Of a DNA stretch of 49,703 nt, positions 1-8,682 are shown piece by piece (the stretch's first letter is position 1; each line of letters opens with the position of its first letter). This DNA comes from Candidatus Kuenenia hertensis (GTDB lineage: Bacteria > Planctomycetota > Brocadiia > Brocadiales > Brocadiaceae). Both the position numbers and the translations under genes were made by a program. The notes below the pieces were generated by a model that saw nothing but the letters and a program-made list of their open reading frames with translations, was not told the DNA's origin and searched no databases. The DNA lies in NCBI GenBank assembly GCA_021646465.1, contig SOET01000032.1:1-49703 (forward strand). Reading direction: 5' to 3'.

Positions 1-343
1 CGAATTATTGGAGGATTCTTATGCTTTCGGCTTCTTAACTTAACACCTATGCCCTGAGTCCCCCTTGTTTAAGGGAGATTCAGTCGATGATTATTTCGCT
101 GAATAATTACATCCATTATTAAATATTATCCCTTAAGAACGCATCAATTACATATCAACTCAACGATTCTTAATAAATAGTCCTTTCCGCTCTAAAGTTC
201 GACGATGAAGCTGTAGTTTTCTTTCTTTTCGAAACATCGGGACGTGTCTTATCGGGTTTTTCCTGGATAGGTAATCACCGTTACTTGTTGTATATTGTGT
301 CAATGATAAAGCACGTGAAGTTTCCACAAGAGAGGAAGTTTGA
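1..343. other. Non-coding stretch beyond truncated RCC1/LamG gene
   Basis: I see no convincing gene here. A short imperfect hairpin (CCCTT/AAGGG core) lies near positions 59-78. The sequence does not continue the LamG domain of the neighbouring gene in any frame I checked by eye, so it may be the far side of a rearrangement that cut that gene short. Confidence 0.4.
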
Positions 344-2584
344 TTATATAAAATTGTTTGTGTTTGTTACTGCAGTATCAGGGTCTGTATCCACAACATT
401 ACCATCCAGATACAGGGTCATCCCATTTCCATTTGCCGTATCAAACGTTACCGCCACGTGATACCATGTGCCCGTAACAAGGCCTGCATTGTAATTTATA
501 GGGGTGCCTGAATTTTTCTGCATGCGAATATTCCCATTGGCATCTACAAATACCTGATAGGTTTGATACGTTTTTCCTATGATCATGCCTTTGGTTAAAC
601 TTGATATGTTAATCCATGCGGCAAGGGTGAAGGATTCGGTTAAGTCCAGGTCTCCAATATCCACATAATCATCAATACCATCGAAACTCAGCCCGTTTCC
701 ACTTTTTCCCGTCACGCATGTCGCCCCGTTTATTATGCCATGGTTTCCGTTGCCCGATACATCATCACCACTGCAATCGTCAAAGGAATAGTAAGCCTGG
801 AAATTTTTAAGTGTAGTAAACATAATTTGATCAAACCAAACCTCGCTCATGCCTTGTAAACCATTATCTATTCCCAGTGATAAACGAATGTATTCACCAT
901 CAGATAATGGTATATTATCTAATTTGTATAATTGGTATATGGAATCATATTCAGTTATACGAATACCTGTTATAAAATCATTAGGAATAACGTCAGGTTC
1001 ACTTGACTTCCATACAGAAATGCTTAAAGCTTCTGGATTGCCCGATACTTTACTGTATACTATTAAAGAATATATACCTGTTTTTTCAATTAGACAAGAA
1101 GGATTGTTTAGTATTTCACAGTAACCATTGTTTGTAATGATAAGTTTGGCAGCGCTTAATCCTTCATATGCGTCTGAATCAATAATAAAACTACAATCAG
1201 TTCCTTCTGTATAACCCTGGACCCATCCATCAGTACCTTCTTCAAATCCAGAATTACTGATTTCTATAGTCCATACATTATTATTCACCAAATTTTGCAC
1301 CTCCTGGCTGCTTAATGCCCGGTTATAAATACAAACTTCATCAATAATGCCGTTGAAGAAATTTTTTGCAGTAGCCCCGGTAGCGCCTATTTTTGTGCTA
1401 ACGTCGTTTGCAGCAGTTATTGAGGTATCGCTATTCGTATCCACAAGACTGCCATCGAGATAGAGAGACATGCCGTTTGCCGTATCAAAGGTAACCGCCA
1501 CGTGATGCCAGGTATTTATGCCAAGGCCTGCATTGTAATTCAGGGCAGTGCCCGAATTTCTTTGAAAGAGGATGTTTCCTGACTCGGTCACGAAAAGCTG
1601 ATAGGTTTGATACGTTTTTCCTATGATCATGCCTTTGGTTAAATTTGATATGTTAATCCATGCCGCAAGGGTAAAGACTTCGGTTAAGTCCATATCGCCA
1701 ACATCCACATAATCATCAACACCGTCAAAACTCAGGCCGCCGCCATTTCCATTCTCGCCGGTAGTCCATGCAGCATTCCCATTAATTGTTCCATCATACC
1801 CATTGCCAGATGAGTCGCCTGCAACTGTTCCGCTTCCTTCTTCAAACTGATAGCGCAATAGCAGGCTTTTCAGATTAAGGTCTTGTACTTGAACAGGAGA
1901 GGATTTATCCATGCTTACCGCATCTCCTATCTGGCCAAAACTATTGTACCCCCACGCAAAAACAGTACTATCTGACTTCACAGTAAGGCTATGTCCCAAG
2001 CCTGCGGCAACAGCAATAGCATCACTTAAGCCACTTACCTGCACCGGTACATTGCTACCGGAGTTTAAGCCATTTCCCAATTGGCCATATTCATTATCTC
2101 CCCACGTCCACACAGTTCCATTTGACTTCACAGCAAGACTGTGACTCAATCCCGCAGCAACGGCAATAACATCACTAAGGCCTGTTACCTGTACTGGTAT
2201 GTTACTGCTGGAATATGTACCATTTCCCAATTGGCCAGTCCAATTTGTTCCCCAGGCCCACACAGTTCCGTCCGATTTCACAGCAAGATTGTGGTAATCT
2301 CCCGCGGCAATGGAGATTACATCACTAAGATCACTTACTTGTACTGGTACATTACTACTGGAGTTTGTGCCATCTCCCAGTTGATCATATTTATTATCTT
2401 CCCAAGCCCACACTGTTCCGTCTGATGCCAAAGACAGAGTATGGCTAATACCTCCTGATATTTGCGGTGTTACTGCAAACAACAATTTACTTAAACTTAA
2501 AATAATTAATAGGGGGAGGCCAATTATTACTACGCTGCAAAACATGCCAGGCATTTTTTCACTATTATAAAATTTTGTAACCAT
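344..2584 (-). CDS. Secreted RCC1-repeat / LamG-domain protein, C-terminus truncated
   Basis: A hydrophobic segment at about residues 16-37 suggests export or membrane anchoring. Residues 41-235 hold about four RCC1-like repeats, recognisable by recurring AAG-HSLAVKSDGTVWAWG and GQLGNG motifs, which should form part of a beta-propeller. Residues 243-435 form a LamG/concanavalin-like domain (FDGVDDYVDVGD, WHHVAVTFD, LYLDG). Residues 440-600 look like a beta-sandwich carbohydrate-binding-like module. A second LamG domain starts near 605 but stops soon after LYLDGNVVDT, lacking the last strands (IGATG...FNGIIDEVCIYNRALS) present in the first copy. An AGGAGG ribosome site lies 11 bases before the ATG. 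The likely role is binding at the cell surface or in the envelope; the ligand is unknown. The missing end suggests a broken or rearranged gene. Confidence 0.75.
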   Translation of the reverse strand: MVTKFYNSEKMPGMFCSVVIIGLPLLIILSLSKLLFAVTPQISGGISHTLSLASDGTVWAWEDNKYDQLGDGTNSSSNVPVQVSDLSDVISIAAGDYHNLAVKSDGTVWAWGTNWTGQLGNGTYSSSNIPVQVTGLSDVIAVAAGLSHSLAVKSNGTVWTWGDNEYGQLGNGLNSGSNVPVQVSGLSDAIAVAAGLGHSLTVKSDSTVFAWGYNSFGQIGDAVSMDKSSPVQVQDLNLKSLLLRYQFEEGSGTVAGDSSGNGYDGTINGNAAWTTGENGNGGGLSFDGVDDYVDVGDMDLTEVFTLAAWINISNLTKGMIIGKTYQTYQLFVTESGNILFQRNSGTALNYNAGLGINTWHHVAVTFDTANGMSLYLDGSLVDTNSDTSITAANDVSTKIGATGATAKNFFNGIIDEVCIYNRALSSQEVQNLVNNNVWTIEISNSGFEEGTDGWVQGYTEGTDCSFIIDSDAYEGLSAAKLIITNNGYCEILNNPSCLIEKTGIYSLIVYSKVSGNPEALSISVWKSSEPDVIPNDFITGIRITEYDSIYQLYKLDNIPLSDGEYIRLSLGIDNGLQGMSEVWFDQIMFTTLKNFQAYYSFDDCSGDDVSGNGNHGIINGATCVTGKSGNGLSFDGIDDYVDIGDLDLTESFTLAAWINISSLTKGMIIGKTYQTYQVFVDANGNIRMQKNSGTPINYNAGLVTGTWYHVAVTFDTANGNGMTLYLDGNVVDTDPDTAVTNTNNFI
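554..700. repeat. LamG internal direct repeat, copy in second LamG domain
   Basis: This stretch closely matches 1598-1740 inside the same gene. The run from ctgataggtttgatacg through the segment encoding GMIIGKTYQTYQ is almost identical at DNA level, which points to a recent duplication or gene conversion between the two LamG domains. Confidence 0.8.
1598..1740. repeat. LamG internal direct repeat, copy in first LamG domain
   Basis: This is the partner of the repeat at 554-700. The two copies differ at only a few positions over the first 75 or so bases and then diverge gradually. Confidence 0.8.
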
Positions 2585-3227
2585 AATCCGTAATCCTCCT
2601 TGTTATAAAAAGAATAAAATATTTTAAAATATTTTTTCCGGTTATTTCTATTTGACTATCGCTAGTCTTTTTTTACAGAATACAAGGCCATGGAACATTA
2701 TCCCCAATCGACGCTTAACACTACGTGATAACAAGCAGTGCTCAAAGCCTTTCAACTTTTGTTATGGTGGTAATCAAAAAAGATAACAAAATTAATTTTT
2801 GGTTCTTCTAAGTTGAAAAATGATTTTTCTAATATTGTTGCTGTTCAAGTACCCACTAATAATTCGCAATAATTCAGATACTGATGAACGGCCACATTAT
2901 TATCAGTCTTGTTTTCTGCTATTAGATTCGCCAATTGACGGGATATTTATTATTTTCAACAAGCAAGAGGATATTTCTTTGACAGAAAAAATTTATTTGG
3001 TCAACTTATGATTTTTTTCTTTGGAAGATGAGCGGGAATATAAAATATTTCTTTGTGAAAAACACTACCCCTTTTTTAAGCCATCCCAATGAGTGGCTTC
3101 AAAATAGTGTATTTTAAAATCTTTTGCAGAACTATTCGTGTTACACACGGAAACATAAGAGGGCTGGATATATTATTTTCGAATTTGGAGCGGTATCACG
3201 TTTAGGCAAGATATTGATTTGGATAAA
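2585..3227. other. AT-rich intergenic region
   Basis: There is no convincing gene. Just upstream of the RCC1/LamG gene lies an A/T palindrome-rich tract (about 2607-2640) that could hold its promoter. Nested inverted repeats occur at 2751-2817: ttcaactt with aagttgaa, and inside them ttttgttat (2757-2765) with ataacaaaa (2783-2791). Confidence 0.4.
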
Positions 3228-3860
3228 TCAGAAGAAGGGATTGTGTTTCTTTTCTTCACCAATTGTGGTGACGGGACCGTGTCCGGGGTATACCAATACT
3301 TTGTCTTCTAATGTGAACAGGCGGGTTTTTACTGAATGGATCAGCGTATCGTGTGAACCACCGTAAAGGTCTGTCCTTCCTATGGAACCGGCAAATAGGG
3401 TATCTCCTACAAAAACTACGCCATTAAGAAGGAAGCAGACGCATCCGGGAGAATGGCCAGGAGTATGGATTATACGTATAATTTCATTTCCGAAATGGAT
3501 TTCTTCATTATCGATAAGGTATTTACTTATTTTTGGTTTGGGAATCGGGGGTAATCCAAAAAAACGCGACTGTTCATCGAGAAAGTCAAGAAGCGGGACG
3601 TCTTCTTTATGGAGTAAAAACGGCGCTCCTGTTAAATCCTGAAGTTCGCTTACTCCGCCCACATGGTCAAAGTGGGCATGGGTATTAATAATATACTTCA
3701 GTGTAAGATTTCGTTTCTTGAGGATTTTAACGATTTCTTCCGCACTGCCACCTGCATCTATTACTACGGCGGTATTGTCTGCTTTAGAACCGATAATATA
3801 ACAATTTACCGCTAAGGGGCCAACTTCTAATGTTTCAAAGATTATATCTGGTGATTTCAT
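3228..3860 (-). CDS. MBL-fold metallohydrolase (glyoxalase II-like)
   Basis: This 210-residue protein belongs to the metallo-beta-lactamase superfamily, in the branch of small hydroxyacylglutathione hydrolase-like enzymes. The metal-binding motif THAHFDH is at residues 60-66. It is followed by TPGHSPG, the aspartate of VGDTLFAGSIGRTD and the final YPGHG histidine, so both zinc sites look complete. Length and motif order fit stand-alone glyoxalase II-like hydrolases; the true substrate (thioester, persulfide or other) cannot be read from sequence. Its ATG overlaps the stop codon of the upstream zinc-ribbon gene (TGATG), a layout expected for translational coupling. Confidence 0.85.
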   Translation of the reverse strand: MKSPDIIFETLEVGPLAVNCYIIGSKADNTAVVIDAGGSAEEIVKILKKRNLTLKYIINTHAHFDHVGGVSELQDLTGAPFLLHKEDVPLLDFLDEQSRFFGLPPIPKPKISKYLIDNEEIHFGNEIIRIIHTPGHSPGCVCFLLNGVVFVGDTLFAGSIGRTDLYGGSHDTLIHSVKTRLFTLEDKVLVYPGHGPVTTIGEEKKHNPFF

Positions 3861-4084
3861 CAGCAGGAAAAACGTGGCTTACAATAGAAGGGAAGAGCCT
3901 TATTGTTAAAAGAGGTATTTTTGTCTAAATTATTTACATCGATAGCTTCTCTGGCAAAAGTACTGTGGCAATTTTTGCAGTTCCACAATTCGTGGTCTTT
4001 AAATAATCCTTTTTGCCTTTGCATACCAAAGAAAATAAAATCGCTCCCCTTGCAGTGGGGACACATAAACTTTAATTGTTTCAC
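3860..4084 (-). CDS. Small zinc-ribbon protein
   Basis: This 74-residue protein has two CxxC knuckles, C8-P-H-C11 and C36-K-N-C39, spaced as in a zinc ribbon. A cysteine near each end of the FYCKPRFSC tail could add ligands. I do not recognise a named family. It is translationally coupled to the metallohydrolase by a one-base stop/start overlap, so the two may act together, for example in metal or redox handling; that link is inference. A GGGAGAAGTG-like sequence precedes the ATG as ribosome site. Confidence 0.7.
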   Translation of the reverse strand: MKQLKFMCPHCKGSDFIFFGMQRQKGLFKDHELWNCKNCHSTFAREAIDVNNLDKNTSFNNKALPFYCKPRFSC

Positions 4085-4853
4085 TTCTCCCTCCTTTTAT
4101 TCATACGACATACGACAACGCACTTTATATTATTTAATGTTTATAATCAACAAAAAACCTTTTTATCGTTTTTTCTCACAGAGAGGAGGAGAGGTTGCAC
4201 ACATTATCTAATAGGGGAATTAGCGGGGCTTTATGTGCTTTGGAACACCCCTGTACGCTAAAAAATCATTATTAAGTATATAAAATATGTTAGTTACTAA
4301 AAACCGATTCGTTTTTCTTAGCATTGAGTAATTGCCTGTTTTTTGTAGTCATATATGTTTTTATTTCGCTGTAACAATCATCACAACCATATGGATATTC
4401 AATACAGGCAGAGCAATCTTTTTTACTATATTTCTTCATGAACAACTCGCTCCTCTTTATTTAACCAGATTATGTATACATCTTACTATTGTTACAAATT
4501 CTGATATTTTTAATAGCAATTGTAGTGCCTGAAAAAATTTATTATTTTGCGTGTTGTGTATGATGAATAAATTTTTCTAGTAAACAATATGTTTTAAATG
4601 TTTAATATAATAATGCTTACGGCAATGGTAAGGATTTTGTGATAGTCTTAATTATTAGACAAGGATTTCTAAATTGAAAAAATAGCTTGCAACGATAACC
4701 GCAAAAAATGCGTTTTCTACTATAAAGAGAGTATTATACTATATAAGGGTTGAAAATCTTCTTTTTAATATTATGATCAGAGTAGTGTGCATTAGAACCT
4801 CGAAATAATTTCGCAACATAGTAATTATGTACCGGTATTAATTATAAAGATTA
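4085..4853. other. AT-rich intergenic region between divergent genes
   Basis: No supported gene lies here. The stretch separates the minus-strand zinc-ribbon gene from the plus-strand glycosyltransferase and should contain both promoters. A 13-base palindrome (cgaaataatttcg, 4800-4812) sits about 40 bases before the glycosyltransferase start. A possible structured element at 4220-4261 is listed separately. Confidence 0.4.
4220..4261 (-). other. Possible structured leader or hairpin
   Basis: TTAGCG (4220-4225) pairs with CGCTAA (4256-4261). Inside it, GGG pairs with CCC and a small GTG/CAC helix follows. It lies about 140 bases upstream of the zinc-ribbon gene on the minus strand. It could be a leader structure or a terminator-like hairpin followed by A/T; I cannot assign it to a known RNA family. 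Confidence 0.25.
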
Positions 4854-6356
4854 ATGAATAATATTGAGCAGCGGGCATTAGAAGTTCTTCAAAATAATCG
4901 TGTGGCGATATTTATTGTTGCATACAACGCTGAGCAACATATCGAAAACGTACTGAATCGTATACCGAGATGGGTTTTAGAGAAATTAACGGAAATCTAT
5001 ATTATAGATGATCGATCTACTGACGATACTTATAGGAAAGCGCAAAATATTCAGTGGTCAAGTGAAATTACCCCTCTGCGAATTTTTCAAACACCTTACA
5101 ATCAGGGTTACGGTGGCAATCAAAAACTTGGTTATAATTATGCCATCCAAAAAGGATTTGATATTGTTGTGCTCCTTCACGGAGACGGCCAGTATGCCCC
5201 TGAAAGCTTACCCCATATACTCGCCGCTTATACGGATACGGAAAAAGCGGATGCTGTTTTTGGCAGTCGCTTTTTGCAGAGAGGTGGCGCCTTAAAGGGG
5301 CATATGCCTCTGTATAAATGGATAGGTAATCAGGTTCTCACGAAAATCCAAAATACGCTGCTTAAAAGCCGGATGTCGGAAATGCATTCCGGTTACCGTT
5401 CTTACCGGGTATCGTCGCTTCGTCAGATTCCTTTTCATTATAATAGCCAGGGATTTGATTTCGATGCGGACATTATTGTGCAATTTCATGCCGCTGGTTT
5501 CAAAATAAAAGAAATTCCTATTCCAACGTATTATGGAGAAGAAATATGCCATGTGAACGGCATTGCTTATGCTTGGAATTGTATCAAGACACTTATTAAA
5601 TACAGGTTGATGAACTACGAGATTTTTTATGATCCGAAATTTGATATAAGAACGGATAAGGGGTATCACTATACCAGCAAATCTGCAAAAAATTCCTTGC
5701 ACTATTATATTCGAAATCTCCCCATTGAAAGAGGCAAAACGTTGTTAGATATTGGCGGAGGCGCAATAGGTGCAGTTTCTCTGGCACATGCGGAACGGGG
5801 GATTGAGGTAACGGTTCTCGATCAATATGCTGCTCAGGGTGAAGTTCTCAGGCATTATGTCGTTAATCTTGACGAGCCCTGGAGCGGGCAATTTCCGGCC
5901 GAAAAATACGATGTTGCATTTGCTTTGGATATTATCGAACATTTGAATTGTCCTGAGAAAGGAGCTAAAGAAATTTTCAATTTACTAAAAAGCGGCGGCA
6001 GACTGTATGCAAGCACAGGCAATGTTGCATTCTTTATTCTTCGTTTAATGCTTTGTTACGGGAGTTTTAATTATGGAAGGAGAGGAATACTAGACTTAAC
6101 CCACAAGCGGCTCATGACGGTCAATTCGTTTCGTCGGTTGCTTGAAAATTCAGGATTTAAAGTTGAAAAGATTGTCGGATTTGGGATTCCTTTACTCGAT
6201 ATGCGCGGCAGTTCAAAACTTGTTGCCTTTCTCGATATGCTGTCATGCCGTTTGGCCAGAATCTGGCCAAGGCTTTTTGCCTTTCAAATTCTGGCAATTT
6301 GCCATCGTCCTGATTCGATAGAAGACATAATGGAACATACATTCCAAACCAAATGA
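4854..6356 (+). CDS. Fusion of family 2 glycosyltransferase and SAM-dependent methyltransferase
   Basis: Residues 15-250 form a GT-A, family 2 glycosyltransferase like dolichol-phosphate or undecaprenyl-phosphate sugar transferases. They show FIVAYNAEQHIENVL at the nucleotide-binding start, IIDDRSTDDT, the metal-binding GDG (110-112) and the acceptor-region pattern SGYRSYR. Residues 285-450 form a class I methyltransferase with LLDIGGGAIG (297-306) as glycine-rich motif I and DVAFALDIIEHL as the motif of the HddU/Ubi-like family. It lacks obvious transmembrane helices. A plausible role is making and methylating a glycolipid or surface glycan. It has no clear Shine-Dalgarno sequence. It converges with the membrane glycosyltransferase downstream, with only 19 bases between the stops, which supports a shared glycan theme. 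Confidence 0.85.
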   Translation: MNNIEQRALEVLQNNRVAIFIVAYNAEQHIENVLNRIPRWVLEKLTEIYIIDDRSTDDTYRKAQNIQWSSEITPLRIFQTPYNQGYGGNQKLGYNYAIQKGFDIVVLLHGDGQYAPESLPHILAAYTDTEKADAVFGSRFLQRGGALKGHMPLYKWIGNQVLTKIQNTLLKSRMSEMHSGYRSYRVSSLRQIPFHYNSQGFDFDADIIVQFHAAGFKIKEIPIPTYYGEEICHVNGIAYAWNCIKTLIKYRLMNYEIFYDPKFDIRTDKGYHYTSKSAKNSLHYYIRNLPIERGKTLLDIGGGAIGAVSLAHAERGIEVTVLDQYAAQGEVLRHYVVNLDEPWSGQFPAEKYDVAFALDIIEHLNCPEKGAKEIFNLLKSGGRLYASTGNVAFFILRLMLCYGSFNYGRRGILDLTHKRLMTVNSFRRLLENSGFKVEKIVGFGIPLLDMRGSSKLVAFLDMLSCRLARIWPRLFAFQILAICHRPDSIEDIMEHTFQTK

Positions 6357-6375
6357 AGCACGTAATTAGTTCCCG

Positions 6376-8682
6376 TTAATATTCAAAATACATTGCATGA
6401 CGTTTCCCGCGTTTGATTTTTTCTATAAAAAACTGAGGGGCAACACAGCTAATATAACCGTGCAATCTGGATGGCAAAATACTTAATTGATACGTACCTT
6501 TTTCCAATTTACACACATTGTTTTCAAGAGATTTTCCATTAATTGCAACTTTTTTATAAAAATTCCCTGTTTCAGTTGATTCAATAATCCCATATTTTTC
6601 TCTGAGTATATTGAATCGTTCAAATATCGTTTGGCGAGGCATTGGGTAAGGATAAATACGAATATTTTCTGCTATTCCATTAAAACAATGTCCTCGTTCC
6701 GCATCCATAATTTTAAATGCGCCAGAGTTCCCTGTTATAGACGCCACATCCTTTGGCGGCACGTACGATATTTTTTTCAAGATGCCATTTACATAAAAAG
6801 ACAAAGTATTGCCGTAAATTGTCCAAACAACATGATACCAACCGTCGAGCGATGTTATCTCTGAGCATTCGACGTAAGAATTTGTTTCAGGCAGATGTAC
6901 CTGAAATCCCATGCCTTGCATTTGTTCAAATTCTGCATCCCAATGCAAGAGCGACCAATCCCCTCTTTTTACTACGGGGGCATTATGGGGGTTTTTGTCC
7001 ACTTTTACCATTAACTCAACGGTAATTTCTGAAGGGAATTTCAGTTTACTGTATTCATCATATACTTTTTTCGTCTGGCAGCGATCAGATATTTCTATAA
7101 TTGGTGTGATTAATTTACTTGTATCAATGTTGCTTGGTGTTTGCGCAATGAGAATATCTATATTATCAAAGAGATAATATTCTCCTGGATGAATAACTTC
7201 AAATTCATAATTTGTTATTTCTTTCAGGTTCGTATCAAGTTTTAAGCCATATGTATAAAGATCTCCATCGAGGTGGAGATAATGTTTCCTTAAATACTCC
7301 TGTACGTGTGCAGGCAAATTGTTTTGACGTGCGTCATATATCATAAAACGAGCACCAGAATTGCGATAATCAGAAATTATCTGCTCGGAAAAATATTTTT
7401 TAAAAAGCTGAAGCTGCGCCAGGCCATTTTGGAAATAATAGGTTGCCGGTTCTAAGAATAGAGCTCCGCCCGAATTATCAATAAAACGATCATTGGCTAA
7501 TGATATTTTCTCAAGTTTATCTAATAATTTTAATTGATGAGTATTATCTGATTTTCCGGTAGTGAAGATTATCTGGTCATATAACACAAGCACCATAACC
7601 AGGAAAAAGATACTGTTAACAACTATTTTTTTGTTCAAAGAAAGTTTTTGGGCAAGACCATATATGCCCCGTGAGCTGCAAATTCCTAAAATGAAACAGG
7701 GAAAAACAAAATTATAAGGATATTGGGCTTTTATCAAAAAAGCAGAAATAATCGTCGAGAAACAAACAGCAGACCAGACAAAGTCCCGTTGATCCACTAA
7801 AAAATATACTGCTAAAAAAATAAGAACAAGCGTTGAGATTTTTGTCTGGTTTAAGTAATTTTGCAGATATGATGAGAAATGTATCGCAGGGTATACCTGT
7901 TCGTGCTTTACTGCATCAAAAAAAATTAATTGTATCATTTTTGGCAACAACCCGAAACACGCGCATAGAATGAGCATGATTCCAACAGTTGCAACGAATC
8001 CGATGATAAGCGATATAGGATGCGCCAATTGACGCGGCGAATATTCTTTCCTGAGATACCGTGCATTAAGTTCGTTGATAAAAAGAATTATTAATGCAAT
8101 ACCTCCATAGTAAACAAACTTTTGAGACATAAAGATTGCCATCCCAAATAAAATACCCGAGACAGCTGCCAGTGATCTTAATTTCAGTTGCCTGTTTGCA
8201 TCAATACAAAGGATTGAGATCGTTAAGAAAACAGCGCCGAAACAGTCTGCCCTGTAATCGATGGAAGAAATAAGGCCGAATCCCACACTAAGAGGCACAA
8301 TGGCGCCCAGTAGGGCATAAGCGTACTTTCTTGTCAGATAATAAAAAGAGAAAAACAATGAAATAGAAAGCAGAATTAAATAAGAAAATGAGATTTTTCG
8401 TAAGAGCAGGGCTTTTTCCAGGAAATTTCCGTCACTAAGCTTAATTATAATGGAGTGTAAAAAGTGGCTCAGCGGGGGGTGATGTTCGTAAAAATCTACA
8501 TAGGGCAATTTCCCCTGTGAAACAAGGTGTGTCATGCAGCCATATTGATATTCATCGATGGTAAAGTAGCGTATTTGGCTAAACCAATATATATAGCCAA
8601 TAACTACGAAAAAGATTATTGACAAAAGGACGGTCAATATTAATTGAAAAATTTTTTCACTTTGGTGAATTAATTTGTCCAT
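6376..8682 (-). CDS. Membrane glycosyltransferase (GT39/ArnT-like) with C-terminal LamG-like domain
   Basis: The first 370 or so residues hold around ten hydrophobic helices. An early periplasmic loop shows DEYQYG and YVDFYEHHPPLSHFLH, the acidic/histidine pattern of polyprenol-phosphate-dependent GT-C enzymes of the ArnT/PMT type. Residues 370-540 are a soluble region. Residues 545-700 resemble a LamG/concanavalin A-like jelly roll (GWYHVVWTIYGNTLSFYVNG, FNGIAENIRIYPYPM). A lipid-linked sugar is probably moved to a protein or lipid outside the membrane, with the lectin-like domain binding the acceptor; this is inference. Its start overlaps the end of mnmG by 26 bases, so it is the last gene of the rny-mnmG operon. 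Confidence 0.75.
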   Translation of the reverse strand: MDKLIHQSEKIFQLILTVLLSIIFFVVIGYIYWFSQIRYFTIDEYQYGCMTHLVSQGKLPYVDFYEHHPPLSHFLHSIIIKLSDGNFLEKALLLRKISFSYLILLSISLFFSFYYLTRKYAYALLGAIVPLSVGFGLISSIDYRADCFGAVFLTISILCIDANRQLKLRSLAAVSGILFGMAIFMSQKFVYYGGIALIILFINELNARYLRKEYSPRQLAHPISLIIGFVATVGIMLILCACFGLLPKMIQLIFFDAVKHEQVYPAIHFSSYLQNYLNQTKISTLVLIFLAVYFLVDQRDFVWSAVCFSTIISAFLIKAQYPYNFVFPCFILGICSSRGIYGLAQKLSLNKKIVVNSIFFLVMVLVLYDQIIFTTGKSDNTHQLKLLDKLEKISLANDRFIDNSGGALFLEPATYYFQNGLAQLQLFKKYFSEQIISDYRNSGARFMIYDARQNNLPAHVQEYLRKHYLHLDGDLYTYGLKLDTNLKEITNYEFEVIHPGEYYLFDNIDILIAQTPSNIDTSKLITPIIEISDRCQTKKVYDEYSKLKFPSEITVELMVKVDKNPHNAPVVKRGDWSLLHWDAEFEQMQGMGFQVHLPETNSYVECSEITSLDGWYHVVWTIYGNTLSFYVNGILKKISYVPPKDVASITGNSGAFKIMDAERGHCFNGIAENIRIYPYPMPRQTIFERFNILREKYGIIESTETGNFYKKVAINGKSLENNVCKLEKGTYQLSILPSRLHGYISCVAPQFFIEKIKRGKRHAMYFEY

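Noticed and set aside
4332..4532. 66-residue plus-strand frame before the glycosyltransferase fusion
   Set aside because: It has low-complexity hydrophobic content typical of AT-rich DNA, no ribosome site and no motif.
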